Shown here: in pieces, positions 45,778-55,082 of the stretch
Layout of the letters: every line of letters begins with the position of its first letter
How positions within the stretch are numbered: position 1 is the first letter of the stretch
From: Chloroflexota bacterium
GTDB taxonomy: Bacteria; Chloroflexota; UBA6077; FW602-bin22; CADDYW01
Direction: 5' to 3'
NCBI GenBank assembly: GCA_902810745.1
Contig: CADDYW010000007.1
Span: forward strand, 38,856-102,855
DNA: 64,000 nt
Made by a program: the position numbers and the translations under genes
Notes under the pieces: generated by a model
The model's database searches: none
What the model saw: only the letters and a program-made list of their open reading frames with translations
What the model was told of the DNA's origin: nothing

Positions 45778-47250
45778 ATGAAGGGATCAAACGCGCCACA
45801 GACCGATATCGAAGCACACGTTCCCGGGGAGGTCGCCGCTGACCGCCGCGCAAAGCAATCTGCAGCACTTATCTCGGCCGGCGCCGTGATCGTGCTGGGG
45901 CTGGCAAAGCTCGGGCTGGGGCTCGCGACCGGAAGCCTGGGATTGATCGCTGACGCGGCGCACTCGGGGCTGGATCTGGTCTCGACCATCCTCACCTATC
46001 TCGCAGTTCGCTGGGCAGACCGACCGGCAGACGTCGATCATCCCTACGGGCACGGGCGCGCGGAGAATCTTTCAGGTTTTATCGAGTCGCTGATCATCCT
46101 GGGAACGGCGGTTGCGATTGGGATCGAGGCGATCCGACACATTGCGACTGGTGAGGGGACCGTAATTCCGACGCCGCTCGCGTTCGCGGTACTGGTCGTC
46201 TCGATCGGTGTGAGCTACTGGCGCTCGCAAGCCCTGGGCCAGGTCGCGCAGGAGCATGGCAGCGACGCGCTGGCCGCGGATGCCCTGAATTTCCGCGCGG
46301 ATGTCTGGAGCTCGCTGGTCGTGCTGATCGGGCTCGGGCTGGTGGTCGTGGGACGGGCCGCGGGAATCCAGGAGCTCATCTCGGTGGCAGACGCGGCCGC
46401 GGGCCTGATCGTTGCCCTGCTCGTCATTGCCGCGGCAGCACGGCTGGCGCGGGAAACCATCGATGCCCTGCTGGATCGGTCGCCGCAGGACCTGGCCGAG
46501 CGGATCGCCGAGGCTGTTGCCCGCGTGCCGGGTGTGATCGAGTGTCGTCGCGTGCGTCTGCGCCGCGTGGGGGGACGTTACTTCGTCGACGTGATCGCGG
46601 TTGCTTCGAGGATGGAGACGTTTCAGGAGTCGCACGCCCTGACCGAGCGGATCGAGCGCGAGATCTGGCTGACCGCACCGCGAAGCGACGTCGTCGTCCA
46701 CCTGGAACCGGTAGCGACCAGCGCCGAGACGATCCTGGACCGGATCCATCTCATCGCCCAGGAGCTTGGTGTCCGGGTCCACGACGTACAGGTCCGCAGC
46801 GTCGACGGAAGATCCGAGGTGAATCTTCACGTCGAGGTCAGCCCGGAGCTGTCCCTGGATCGCGCTCACGCGCTCGCGAGCCGCCTCGAGGAGCAGATCG
46901 CGGCCGCCAATCCAGGCGTCAGCGCGGTGAACACACATCTGGAGGTCGAGCCGCTCATTGGCGCGCCGCGTACCGAGGTAACACGCGAGGAAGCGGACGT
47001 GGTTCGTCGGATTCAGGCGATTGCCGACGATGTTCTCGGACCGGGTCGTTGCCACGAGATTCACGTGTACCGGCCCGCGGGTCGAAGGCGGGAGCTTGAC
47101 GTGGTCCTGAGCTGCTCATTCTCGCCGACCATGAGTATCGCCAGGGCTCACCAGCAGGCAGAGCGGGTCGAGCAAACGCTCCGCGAAAGAGTACCGGGCC
47201 TCGGAAGCGTACTGGTGCACGTCGAGCCGGCGGATGATGCGAGCAGCTAA
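45778..47250 (+). CDS. Cation diffusion facilitator with three tandem cytosolic domains
   Basis: 490 residues against about 300 for a typical CDF exporter. Six helices (about 25-220) include SLGLIADAAHSGLDLVST (helix 2, H-x3-D) and LAADALNFRADVWSSLVV (helix 5, N-x3-D where H-x3-D is usual for zinc). DHPYGHGRAENLSGFIESL follows helix 2. Three ferredoxin-like domains of about 80 residues each (about 225-305, 310-392, 403-485) end VVVHLEPV, NTHLEVEP and VLVHVEP. CDFs export Zn, Mn, Fe or Co by proton antiport. Metal choice is uncertain given the altered helix 5. Confidence 0.88.
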   Translation: MKGSNAPQTDIEAHVPGEVAADRRAKQSAALISAGAVIVLGLAKLGLGLATGSLGLIADAAHSGLDLVSTILTYLAVRWADRPADVDHPYGHGRAENLSGFIESLIILGTAVAIGIEAIRHIATGEGTVIPTPLAFAVLVVSIGVSYWRSQALGQVAQEHGSDALAADALNFRADVWSSLVVLIGLGLVVVGRAAGIQELISVADAAAGLIVALLVIAAAARLARETIDALLDRSPQDLAERIAEAVARVPGVIECRRVRLRRVGGRYFVDVIAVASRMETFQESHALTERIEREIWLTAPRSDVVVHLEPVATSAETILDRIHLIAQELGVRVHDVQVRSVDGRSEVNLHVEVSPELSLDRAHALASRLEEQIAAANPGVSAVNTHLEVEPLIGAPRTEVTREEADVVRRIQAIADDVLGPGRCHEIHVYRPAGRRRELDVVLSCSFSPTMSIARAHQQAERVEQTLRERVPGLGSVLVHVEPADDASS

Positions 47251-47370
47251 GCTGGTCGAGCAATGGATCGGGTGCTGGGTAGAGATGTCGACGTTGGATC
47301 GTCTGTAGTGGGTGGGCTGCGCTCGGGATACGACTACTCCGATCACGTGCTGGGACGGAATCGACGGCCG

Positions 47371-48120
47371 ATGAACGGTACTCGTCGCGTCGCGCTCGTG
47401 ACCGGCGCCGGAGCTGGAACCGGTCGAGAGATCTGCTCGACACTGGCGGCAGACGGATTCCTCGTCGTCGCGGCTGATCTGAATCCCGTTTCTGCCGAGA
47501 TGACTGCCGCGGAGCTCCGTGCTGGCGATGCCGACGTGCTCGCGCTGGGCGTTGACGTGACCGATCCCACGAGTGTCGAGGCGATGGTCCAGCGCGTGCT
47601 CGATCGTTTCGGGCACGTCGACGTTTTCGTCAACTGCCAGGCCTTAGCTGCTTACCGGTCAGACAGCGGTACGCCGGGAGGTACCGTGTCTCGGGTTCGC
47701 GCGGCCCTTCAGGTGGGGATTCACGTCTGCTGCGCCGTCGTGCGTCCGCTCATGGGCCGGTGCGGCCAGGGATCCATCGTCAATGTCGTCTCGTGGCCCG
47801 TCCCCAGGTCAGCGGAGCCCGACGTGGAGGACGCGGGCGACGTGGCGCGATGTGACGAGATCCTGTATCGCGACCTCGCGGGGCAGACCCGGCTGCTCGC
47901 TCACGCGCTGGCGCAGGATCATCTCCGGGTCAACTCCGTGGTCGACGACGCGGATGAGGCCGAGTGCTCCACGCCGCGTCGGGATACTGCCGACCCGGGT
48001 GATGCACTGCGTCCTGCCACGCGCGCGGCGCTGTTCCTGGCATCTGATTGCGCGCAATTCCTCACCGGCTGGCTGTTCCCCGCACGAGTGGCACGACACC
48101 TCGTCGTGCGAGCCGCCTGA
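47371..48120 (+). CDS. SDR-fold protein lacking catalytic residues
   Basis: About 249 residues of short-chain dehydrogenase fold. The Rossmann start is intact (RVALVTGAGAGTGREICSTLAADGF), then GVDVTDPTSVEAMV. NNAG is replaced by NCQA, and the catalytic Tyr-x3-Lys is missing: the region reads CDEILYRDLAGQTRLLAHAL. The end (RAALFLASDCAQFLTGWLF) is normal for the family. It probably binds a dinucleotide without normal SDR catalysis. The ATG at 47371 suits the fold; an ATG at 47263 would add 36 residues without a ribosome-binding site. Confidence 0.75.
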   Translation: MNGTRRVALVTGAGAGTGREICSTLAADGFLVVAADLNPVSAEMTAAELRAGDADVLALGVDVTDPTSVEAMVQRVLDRFGHVDVFVNCQALAAYRSDSGTPGGTVSRVRAALQVGIHVCCAVVRPLMGRCGQGSIVNVVSWPVPRSAEPDVEDAGDVARCDEILYRDLAGQTRLLAHALAQDHLRVNSVVDDADEAECSTPRRDTADPGDALRPATRAALFLASDCAQFLTGWLFPARVARHLVVRAA

Positions 48121-48183
48121 ATGCAAGCCCCCTTGCCGGTGCTGGTGCTGCCGACAGAGCCGCACGTGCATAACGTCTGGTAG

Positions 48184-48189
48184 TATAAT
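48184..48189 (+). promoter_or_regulatory. Possible -10 element upstream of the LarA-like gene
   Basis: TATAAT in a GC-rich gap, with no clear -35. The gene starts 78 bp downstream. Confidence 0.35.
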
Positions 48190-48266
48190 CACAGTCGTCG
48201 CGAACCGATTTCGATGAGCCGACCGCACCTGGGGTACGGGCCGGTTCTGCGGTCCTGGAGGCATCC

Positions 48267-49556
48267 GTGGATGGTCTGATGATGACGCGCGTTCGGCAGC
48301 GCCTGTACGATCGGGTTCTACTCGATCTGGATAGCGTCGTGATTCGGAAGGTGGAGGAGCGGCTGACCGGGCGAATCCAACCGGGCCAGCGGATCGCGAT
48401 CGCCATCGGAAGTCGGGGCGTAGCAAACATCGCCCGGATCGCTCGATCCACTGCCGAGGCCGTGCGACGTGCTGGTGGCGTTCCGTTCGTCGTGCCCGCG
48501 ATGGGAAGCCACGGCGGTGCTACTGCCGAGGGGCAGGTGGCAGTCCTGGAATCGCTCGGGGTGACCGAAGCATTCATTCGCTGTCCCATTCGCTCGTCGA
48601 TGGAGGTGGTCCAGATCGGCTCGACCGACGATGGCATGCCGGTGTATCTGGACCGCAACGCGGCGAGTGCCGATGGCATCATCGTCGTCAATCGTGTCAA
48701 GAAACACACGGACTTCCACGGCGAGATCGAGAGCGGGCTGATGAAGATGATCTGCATCGGTCTCGGGAAGAAGGCGCAGGCGGACCTGGTCCATTCCCTC
48801 GGTGCGGCTGGATTGAAGAAGTACATCCCAATAGTCGCGCGGGTCACGTTAGCACGCGCGCCGATTCTCCTCGGGGTCGCGACGCTCGAGAACGGTTACG
48901 AGGAAACGGCGGAGGTCGCGGTATTCGAGGCAAACGAGATCGAGCAGGGCGAGAAGCGTCTGCTTCGCAAGCACAGGCGCACGTATCCAGGGCTACCGTT
49001 CGACGACATCGATGTCCTGGTCGTCGACCGCATCGGCAAGGACATCTCGGGAACGGGCATGGATACAAATGTCATCGGGCGGATCCGTATTCCGGGTGAG
49101 CCCGAGCCGAGACGCCCGAGAATCAAGACCATCGTCGCCCTCTCCTTGACCGAGGCATCGCACGGCAACGCAGTCGGGCTGGGTCTGGCCGATCTGATCA
49201 GTCGCCGCCTGCGGGACCAGATGGACGAGGGAGTCACCGCGATCAACGTCCTCACCAGTGGCTTCCTCGACCGTGGGAAGATGCCGGTGACGCTCCCCGA
49301 CGACCGATCGGCCATCGAAACTGCACTCGCGCGGCTCTCTCCCGAGGCGCGCCGTCGGCCACGCGTCGTTCGCATTCTCGACACGTTGCACGTTGCCGAG
49401 CTGGACGTATCGGAGGCGCTGCTTGACGACGTATCGCGGAATCCAAACCTGAGTATTGCCGGCTCGCCTCGGCCGATGAGCTTTGACGAATCGAACACGA
49501 TCGCACCGTTCGCACTCGAAGATCGCACGCACAGTGAGCGACTCGTCGGCACCTGA
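48267..49556 (+). CDS. LarA-like / DUF2088 domain protein
   Basis: A 429-residue protein related to the nickel-dependent lactate racemase LarA. It has VVPAMGSHGGATAEGQ and NRVKKHTDFHGEIESGLMKM, the blocks carrying the His and Lys residues that bind nickel-pincer cofactor in LarA. LarA-like proteins racemise or epimerise 2-hydroxy acids. No LarB, LarC or LarE cofactor-making genes are adjacent, so either they lie elsewhere or this member works differently. GTG 48267 is 5 nt after TGGAGG. Confidence 0.82.
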   Translation: MDGLMMTRVRQRLYDRVLLDLDSVVIRKVEERLTGRIQPGQRIAIAIGSRGVANIARIARSTAEAVRRAGGVPFVVPAMGSHGGATAEGQVAVLESLGVTEAFIRCPIRSSMEVVQIGSTDDGMPVYLDRNAASADGIIVVNRVKKHTDFHGEIESGLMKMICIGLGKKAQADLVHSLGAAGLKKYIPIVARVTLARAPILLGVATLENGYEETAEVAVFEANEIEQGEKRLLRKHRRTYPGLPFDDIDVLVVDRIGKDISGTGMDTNVIGRIRIPGEPEPRRPRIKTIVALSLTEASHGNAVGLGLADLISRRLRDQMDEGVTAINVLTSGFLDRGKMPVTLPDDRSAIETALARLSPEARRRPRVVRILDTLHVAELDVSEALLDDVSRNPNLSIAGSPRPMSFDESNTIAPFALEDRTHSERLVGT

Positions 49557-49668
49557 TCTCCACGCCGACCGGATACAAGCCCAGGCTATCCGAGGGCGTT
49601 GACGCCGACGGTCGGCTGGGACGGCGTGGATGGTGCCGGTGCCGACGTCGTACAACCTTGGAGGATGA

Positions 49669-50553
49669 ATGTCCGTTTCCGTACGCGAAGCTCCGAAGAG
49701 TAAGCTGATTGAGCGGCTGAAGGCGATCAGCCGTGGCGCGCCCGCGCCGATTGGATTTGGCCGCACGGCATCGACCGTGGCACCAGCCCTTTTGCTCGTG
49801 GCGGTGATTCCACGAAATGAGCCTTCTCTCGCCGAGGCTGCCGTCCGATCGGGCGCTGACGTGATCGCACTCCGTGTGTGTGGTGCCGCGACTGACCTGC
49901 TACGGGAAACCGGCGACCTCGCGGCCGAGGAGAAGCAGATCAGTGCGACGCTCGGCGCGATTGGCGACACTGCCATCGTCGGTCTGATCGTCGGGTCGAA
50001 TGGTCATATCTCCGCCGACGATCTACGGAAGATCGAAAAGCTTGGTGTCGATTTCGTCGCGGCCTACCCGCACTTCACGCCAGCAAGCTTCCTCGAGCTG
50101 ACGGAGGTCGGCCTCCTCGCTATTCTCGATCAGCAGGGAGGCCAGCTTGCACGGGGAATCAACGACCTGCCGATTCAGAGCGCCTTCGTTCGTATCGCCC
50201 GACCGAGCGACAGCCCGCCGGAGATGACCGTCCTCGACGTGGCGCTGTGCCGCTCGGCAGCCGATGCGATCCACCGTCCGATCATCGCGTTTCCGTCGTG
50301 GACGCTTGCGCCGGCTGATCTCGAAGTCTTGCGCGACGCCGGGGTCGAGGGAGTCGCATTGGTGGGCCCAGCCCCGGATGCTGATGCCGGGGCGGTCGAA
50401 GAGATGGTTCGTCTCTACAAGGAGAAGGTCAGGCTGCTTGGCAAGCCGCGCGGGCGACGAGTGGCGCTGAGCAGTGTGCCGGTTGTCCTACCGAAGCCCA
50501 TCCCCGCGGCGACCGAGGAAGAGGAAGCTGACGAGGACGACGAGGACGAGTGA
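49669..50553 (+). CDS. Unknown TIM-barrel-like protein with acidic tail
   Basis: A 294-residue protein that I do not recognise. Repeating beta-alpha units (ALLLVAVIPRNEPSLAEAAVRSGADVIALRV, AIVGLIVGSNGHISADDLRKIEKLGVDFVAAYP, PIIAFPSWTLAPADLEVLRDAGVEGVALVGP) suggest a TIM barrel. The last 20 residues are strongly acidic (EEEEADEDDEDE). No clear catalytic motif is visible. Its TGA overlaps the GTG 50550 of nagB, and ATG 50556 follows, so the two genes are coupled; a role near amino-sugar metabolism is only an inference. Confidence 0.65.
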   Translation: MSVSVREAPKSKLIERLKAISRGAPAPIGFGRTASTVAPALLLVAVIPRNEPSLAEAAVRSGADVIALRVCGAATDLLRETGDLAAEEKQISATLGAIGDTAIVGLIVGSNGHISADDLRKIEKLGVDFVAAYPHFTPASFLELTEVGLLAILDQQGGQLARGINDLPIQSAFVRIARPSDSPPEMTVLDVALCRSAADAIHRPIIAFPSWTLAPADLEVLRDAGVEGVALVGPAPDADAGAVEEMVRLYKEKVRLLGKPRGRRVALSSVPVVLPKPIPAATEEEEADEDDEDE

Positions 50554-50555
50554 CG

Positions 50556-51314
50556 ATGCCTTCGCCGGTGCTGACAGTGGTCGAGGATGCGACCGAAGGC
50601 GCCCGGATCGTGGCCGACGGGATCGAAAATCTCGTTCGGTCGCGGCCGGACGCCGTTCTGGCGCTACCAACCGGACGTACTCCGCTGCCGCTCTACGATG
50701 AGCTTTCCAGACGGTATCGCGCCGGGCGGATCGACTTCGAGCGGGTCCGAACCTTCAACCTTGACGAGTGGGTTGGCCTCCGCCCGGGCTCTCCGGGCAG
50801 CTACGCGGCATTCATGGCCGAGCATCTGTTCTCGCGCGTCAATCTCCGACCGGAGAACTGCCACATTCCCGACGGCGCCGCACCCGACCTGGACGCCGAG
50901 TGCGCGCGCTACGAGCAGCTGATCCGGGAGGCGGGCGGAATCGACCTGGCGATTCTTGGCATCGGCCACAACGGCCATATCGGCTTCAACGAGCCGGGGA
51001 CGTCGTTCGAGATGCGCACGCACGTCGTGCAGGTCACCCCGGAGACACGCGCCTCGAACCGCTGGGCCTTCGCGACCGACGACGTTCCGAGCCGGGCGAT
51101 CACGGTCGGCATTGCGACGATCCTCGATGCGCGTGCGATCGTGCTGATGGCGACCGGCCCCGATAAGGCCGAGGTTCTCGCCAGGGCGCTGCAGGGCGAG
51201 ATCGATCCCTCGGTCCCCGCCTCGGCGCTTCGCCTGCATCCCTGCGTTCAGGTCGTAGCCGACACCGCGGCGGCGAGGCTTCTTGGCCGGTCGCGAGAGC
51301 TCACGTTCGAGTGA
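50556..51314 (+). CDS. nagB: Glucosamine-6-phosphate deaminase
   Basis: About 252 residues. It has ALPTGRTPLPLYDEL (phosphate loop), TFNLDEWVGL (catalytic Asp) and GIGHNGHIGFNEPGTSF (the His-Asn-x-His and Glu of the active site). It converts glucosamine-6-phosphate to fructose-6-phosphate and ammonia in amino-sugar breakdown. ATG 50556 is used; a GTG at 50550 overlaps the previous stop. No nagA is adjacent. Confidence 0.92.
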   Translation: MPSPVLTVVEDATEGARIVADGIENLVRSRPDAVLALPTGRTPLPLYDELSRRYRAGRIDFERVRTFNLDEWVGLRPGSPGSYAAFMAEHLFSRVNLRPENCHIPDGAAPDLDAECARYEQLIREAGGIDLAILGIGHNGHIGFNEPGTSFEMRTHVVQVTPETRASNRWAFATDDVPSRAITVGIATILDARAIVLMATGPDKAEVLARALQGEIDPSVPASALRLHPCVQVVADTAAARLLGRSRELTFE

Positions 51315-51347
51315 TCGGTTCGGTCTCTCGAGAGGGTGAGCGACACG

Positions 51348-52217
51348 ATGAAACGCGAGCCGCGAGACGACGAGTGGTGGAGGGGGCGCGTTGCCGTTGT
51401 AACCGGGGCGAGTTCGGGGATCGGACGGGCCACCGCGCTGGCGCTGCTCCAGCGGGGATGTCGCGTGGCGATGATCGCGCGGTCGACGGATCGGCTCACG
51501 AGCCTTGCCGAGTCCTGGGCGGAGCGAACGCTCATCCTTGCCGCTGACGTGAGAGATCGCGAGCTGCTTCAGCGGCAGATTCGTGCCGCCATCGAGCACT
51601 GGGCACGTGTCGATCTGCTGGTGTACAGCGCTGGCGTGCTCCGCATCGGTCTCTGTGACGAGTTCGACGAGTCGCTGCAGGCCATGATCGAGACGAATAC
51701 GCTGGGAGCAGCCTGGGCGACGCAGGCAGTCGTTCCGACGATGCGGAAGGAGCGATTCGGCCGGATCGTCTACGTTAGCTCGGTCAGCGGCCACATCGCG
51801 CCGGTTGGCTACGCGGGCTACTCCATGAGCAAATGGGCGCTGCAGGCACTTGCTCAGTCAGTCCGGTGCGAGCTGCACGAGTGGAATGTCCGCGTCTCGG
51901 TTGTGTCTCCCTATTACGTGCAGACGCCGATGCTCGAAGAGGAGCTCCTGGCCGGGCCGTTGCCGGGATTCGATCCGAGGGCAGTCCTGGCACCGGACGT
52001 GGTCGCCCAGGCGATCCTGCGTGCTGCCAGGACCGGCCAGCGCGAGATCATTCTCGCGCCGTGGACCGTGCGGGTCGGCCTGGTTCTGGGGCAGATTCTA
52101 CCGGCCGTTCAGGATTCAGTCATGAGCCGAATCGGCCGCGCGCTGGCCGAACATCGAATCCGGACGCGCGCTGACGCCTCTCCCGGTGGCATGCACCGCG
52201 TGATGGGGGAGGAGTGA
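51348..52217 (+). CDS. Short-chain dehydrogenase/reductase
   Basis: About 289 residues. The Rossmann fold has VAVVTGASSGIGRATALAL, DLLVYSAGVL, IVYVSSVSGHIAPVGYAGYS with the catalytic Ser and YSMSKWALQ with Tyr-x3-Lys. A C-terminal extension (about 230-289) contains a hydrophobic stretch, as in membrane-associated SDRs acting on lipids. ATG 51348 is preferred to GTG 51336. Substrate unknown. Confidence 0.85.
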   Translation: MKREPRDDEWWRGRVAVVTGASSGIGRATALALLQRGCRVAMIARSTDRLTSLAESWAERTLILAADVRDRELLQRQIRAAIEHWARVDLLVYSAGVLRIGLCDEFDESLQAMIETNTLGAAWATQAVVPTMRKERFGRIVYVSSVSGHIAPVGYAGYSMSKWALQALAQSVRCELHEWNVRVSVVSPYYVQTPMLEEELLAGPLPGFDPRAVLAPDVVAQAILRAARTGQREIILAPWTVRVGLVLGQILPAVQDSVMSRIGRALAEHRIRTRADASPGGMHRVMGEE

Positions 52218-52284
52218 GGCGCTACCACCCCATCCCTTTCCGCGTCACTGGTCGCCGAGTCACCGTTGGCGACGCGGCCTCATT

Positions 52285-53790
52285 TCATGAGACCTTGCAG
52301 ATCATCCCGCGCTCGTCCGGTGGCTGCCAGCGCACGCGTCCTTGCGGTACCGCGAACGAGAGCACCAGGTCTCCTCGATCGATTGCCGTGAAGATTCGCT
52401 GGTAGGGTGGAATCGTACCACCGCCCAGCTCGACGAGCATGCATCCGTGGGTTGGCTGCTCCAGGACGGCGATCCGTCGCGATTCGTCGCCGTTGGAGAG
52501 GACGGACGAGCGCGCGAAGGCCCGGGCCGTTCCGTCCGCTAGCTCGCGGGTTCCGCACGAGACGGGGCACGCATAGAAGGGGGGATCGAGCGCTACGTAT
52601 TCCACCACGGCAGGATTGTACGCCGCGATTCCCATGTGCAGGTGGACGATCGAGACGGGAACGGTCGGGCGGGACCGCGCGAACCGTGGCGCGTCGAAGA
52701 CGATCCGCGCCAGCTCGAGCGCCTCGACCGAAGGCTTGACGAATGATCGTCCCTCGACTCGGGGGATGCGTACGCCGCTGTAATCTGGCTTGATCTCCTG
52801 GACGAGGGCGATATCGGCACGACTGATGTACCGCTTATCGACGACCCGCGCGCTCCCCGTGGCAGTCGTCAGAAGAAAGCCGAACTCGGGATCATAGATC
52901 GCGAGGCAGCCTTCCGAGTACTGGCTCGAGATGGCTCGCCCGAGGGCGCGGAAGCCGAAATCCTTCAGTTGGATCGGCGCGGTGAGAAAGCCGCGTCGGC
53001 CGAGCTCCCAGGCCGCCTCGACCATCCGCTCCGGGGCGGTCGTTCGTTCCCATACGTCCCGCGGTACCGTCGTCGCCACGCGCTCGTGATGATCAGCCTC
53101 ACTCGTGCAGACGATCGTCGTCAGCCGCGCGACGAGGTCGTCAACCATCTGCTCGACACTCGGGGCGGTGACGAACGGGTATGCCCCGACCAGATCGAAG
53201 AGGTAGATGCCGTCGATGGCGCCCGTCGCGGGATCTCCCACGACGGCCCCCGTCCAGACGCTCTTGACCTGGACCTGGAGCAGTCGCGCAAACGCCTTGA
53301 TCGGTCCACCGCGCCGCGCCTCTTCGCGCAGAATCGGCAGACCCGTCGCCGGCATGCCGGGGAACCAGAACTGATCGAGCTCTGCATCGCTCGCGGCTGC
53401 TACCTGCTCGAGCCTGGTCAGGGTCTCCACGAGCTCGTCCCGGGGGACACTCACCAGGGTGAAGACGCTGGGGCGATGGGCGAGCTTGAACAGCAGCTTT
53501 GCCTGGAAGAACAGCGCCTCCTTGGTCGAGATGATCTCCCCGTAGCGCGCCGTGGTGACGATAATTCGCGTGTGTCGGTTCGGCCGCGGGACCAGTCGAC
53601 CGCCGTACCCACGCAGGCTCGCGGGTAGCGCGGTCAGCAGCGGGTCGATCAGCGAGTCCCGTATCCGGGGGACCAGCGCGACGTGCACTGGTCTGGCCCA
53701 GGCATGAGGGAGCGACCGATCGGCAATCGTCGGGAGCGAATCGCCGGTAAGGGACACCGCGTAGGACGAATACTGCTCTGCGCTCGACAT
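52285..53790 (-). CDS. Unknown protein, about 500 residues
   Basis: I do not recognise this 501-residue protein. It is soluble, with no signal peptide or long hydrophobic stretch. Landmarks are [50 protein letters not shown], then FYACPVSCGTREL with a C-x3-C pair, and GCMLVELGGGTIP near the end. The even composition and long open frame argue for a real gene. ATG 53790 has GAGAG upstream. A promoter may lie at 54062-54092. Confidence 0.65.
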   Translation of the reverse strand: MSSAEQYSSYAVSLTGDSLPTIADRSLPHAWARPVHVALVPRIRDSLIDPLLTALPASLRGYGGRLVPRPNRHTRIIVTTARYGEIISTKEALFFQAKLLFKLAHRPSVFTLVSVPRDELVETLTRLEQVAAASDAELDQFWFPGMPATGLPILREEARRGGPIKAFARLLQVQVKSVWTGAVVGDPATGAIDGIYLFDLVGAYPFVTAPSVEQMVDDLVARLTTIVCTSEADHHERVATTVPRDVWERTTAPERMVEAAWELGRRGFLTAPIQLKDFGFRALGRAISSQYSEGCLAIYDPEFGFLLTTATGSARVVDKRYISRADIALVQEIKPDYSGVRIPRVEGRSFVKPSVEALELARIVFDAPRFARSRPTVPVSIVHLHMGIAAYNPAVVEYVALDPPFYACPVSCGTRELADGTARAFARSSVLSNGDESRRIAVLEQPTHGCMLVELGGGTIPPYQRIFTAIDRGDLVLSFAVPQGRVRWQPPDERGMICKVS

Positions 53791-54061
53791 GGCTCTCGGC
53801 TCAATGTGCTCCTGTTCAAGATTGGCGAGCAACCACCTGCTCGGCGGCCAAAACGATCTGGTCTGAAGGTCCGGCTCGCACCCTGGTTCGGTGCGATCAG
53901 CTATCTATCGGGCGTCACTTCGTCGAGGAAACAGGATCCATACTCGAGCTGCTGCCGACCAGTATCCAATGGCCCCGGACGCCGCGCTGCCGTGTAAACA
54001 ACGTCGGACTCGGGCGTTGCGCGGTCCACCGAATCAACCAGTAAACCAGCTTGGCAAGCGC

Positions 54062-54092
54062 ATTGTAACACCCGGCACGGTATGCCGGTCAA
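54062..54092 (-). promoter_or_regulatory. Possible promoter for the unknown gene at 52285-53790
   Basis: On the minus strand TTGACC (54092-54087), 19 nt, TACAAT (54067-54062). The spacer is long and the leader would be about 270 nt. The rest of the 406-bp gap 53791-54196 holds nothing I can recognise. Confidence 0.4.
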
Positions 54093-54196
54093 GTGGTCAC
54101 GATCTACGTTCACGGACCGTTGCTGCCTCCCCCGCGCCGTGCTGGCTCGGTGCGCGGGAGGTTCGTGGGATCTCGGCCGCGCTGGACCCTGGGTCC

Positions 54197-54958
54197 TCAC
54201 GTCGAATACTTCGCTGCCGCGCCATAGGGACCGCGACTATAGTCGTAGAGATGGTCGGCAAAGCGACGTGGCTCACGTAAGCCGCGAGCCTCCGGCTTGA
54301 TCTCGGAGATCTGGATCATCAGACGCACGGGCCCATTCTGGTAGTGCAGATATAGGCTCCAGCGCTCATCGCGTTCCAGGAGCGTAAAGTCGGACGAGAC
54401 ACCCTGTCCGTAGCGTTGAATGTGCCAGAGCGCGGCTTCGAGATCGTCGACGACGAAGCCGAGATGGTGCCACTTCGACGGCGCAGGATCAGAGAGGGGG
54501 ATGCCTGGCCGTGCGTCGAACAGGAAGAGCGCGGTGTGGCCGGTCGTGAGGACAGTCTGATGCTCGTCATCTCGGACAATCTGCATTCGGAGCGCGTGGT
54601 GGAAGAAGTCACGGGCGCCCGCGCGGTCGGCGACGGCGATCGCGAGATGATCGAAGCCGAAGTTGGTGAAAGGACGCGGTTCGGCGTCGGCCGGTGGATC
54701 GATCGACGTCGCCTCGACCGTGATCTCGACGCGACCATAGGCGCGCTGGACATCGCCGACGAACGCATCGGCGAAGAGCTCATCGCCATTCGGCGCCCGT
54801 AGGATCAGGCGGTGATTCGTACGGATCGCCGCTGGGAGCGCGCGATCGAGTGCCTCGTGGATGATCTGACGCGGGCCCATGGGTGTCTCGTAGCGCGCGG
54901 CGCCGACGAGAAAGACGACGGGTACGGAGCTTTCCTCGGCTGGTAGGGATGAGGCCAC
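54197..54958 (-). CDS. VOC (glyoxalase/dioxygenase fold) protein
   Basis: A 253-residue protein. The C-terminal half (about 115-225) is a VOC module: FGFDHLAIAVADRAGARDFFHHALRMQIVRDDEHQTVL, then ALFLFDARPGIP, KWHHLGFVVDDLEAAL. His and Glu ligand positions are plausible. The first 110 residues, with RYETPMGPRQIIHEALDRALP, may be a degenerate second VOC module. VOC proteins bind divalent metals and act as lyases, dioxygenases or resistance proteins. GTG 54958 follows AGGGAGG; a longer frame to 55030 lacks support. Confidence 0.78.
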   Translation of the reverse strand: MASSLPAEESSVPVVFLVGAARYETPMGPRQIIHEALDRALPAAIRTNHRLILRAPNGDELFADAFVGDVQRAYGRVEITVEATSIDPPADAEPRPFTNFGFDHLAIAVADRAGARDFFHHALRMQIVRDDEHQTVLTTGHTALFLFDARPGIPLSDPAPSKWHHLGFVVDDLEAALWHIQRYGQGVSSDFTLLERDERWSLYLHYQNGPVRLMIQISEIKPEARGLREPRRFADHLYDYSRGPYGAAAKYST

Positions 54959-55082
54959 TCGATCCTCCCTCCACTTGTTGCTCTTACCGGACACCGAACG
55001 CCCGCGCGATGGGGCCGTCAGCTTTGCCATCGGCGCTGTCGCGTGGGACGCGGCGTGGTCTCCGGGATGTGGAATCGGACGG

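Noticed and set aside
53901..54200. 99-residue frame on the minus strand
   Set aside because: No motif or ribosome-binding site; it spans the probable promoter region of the unknown gene.
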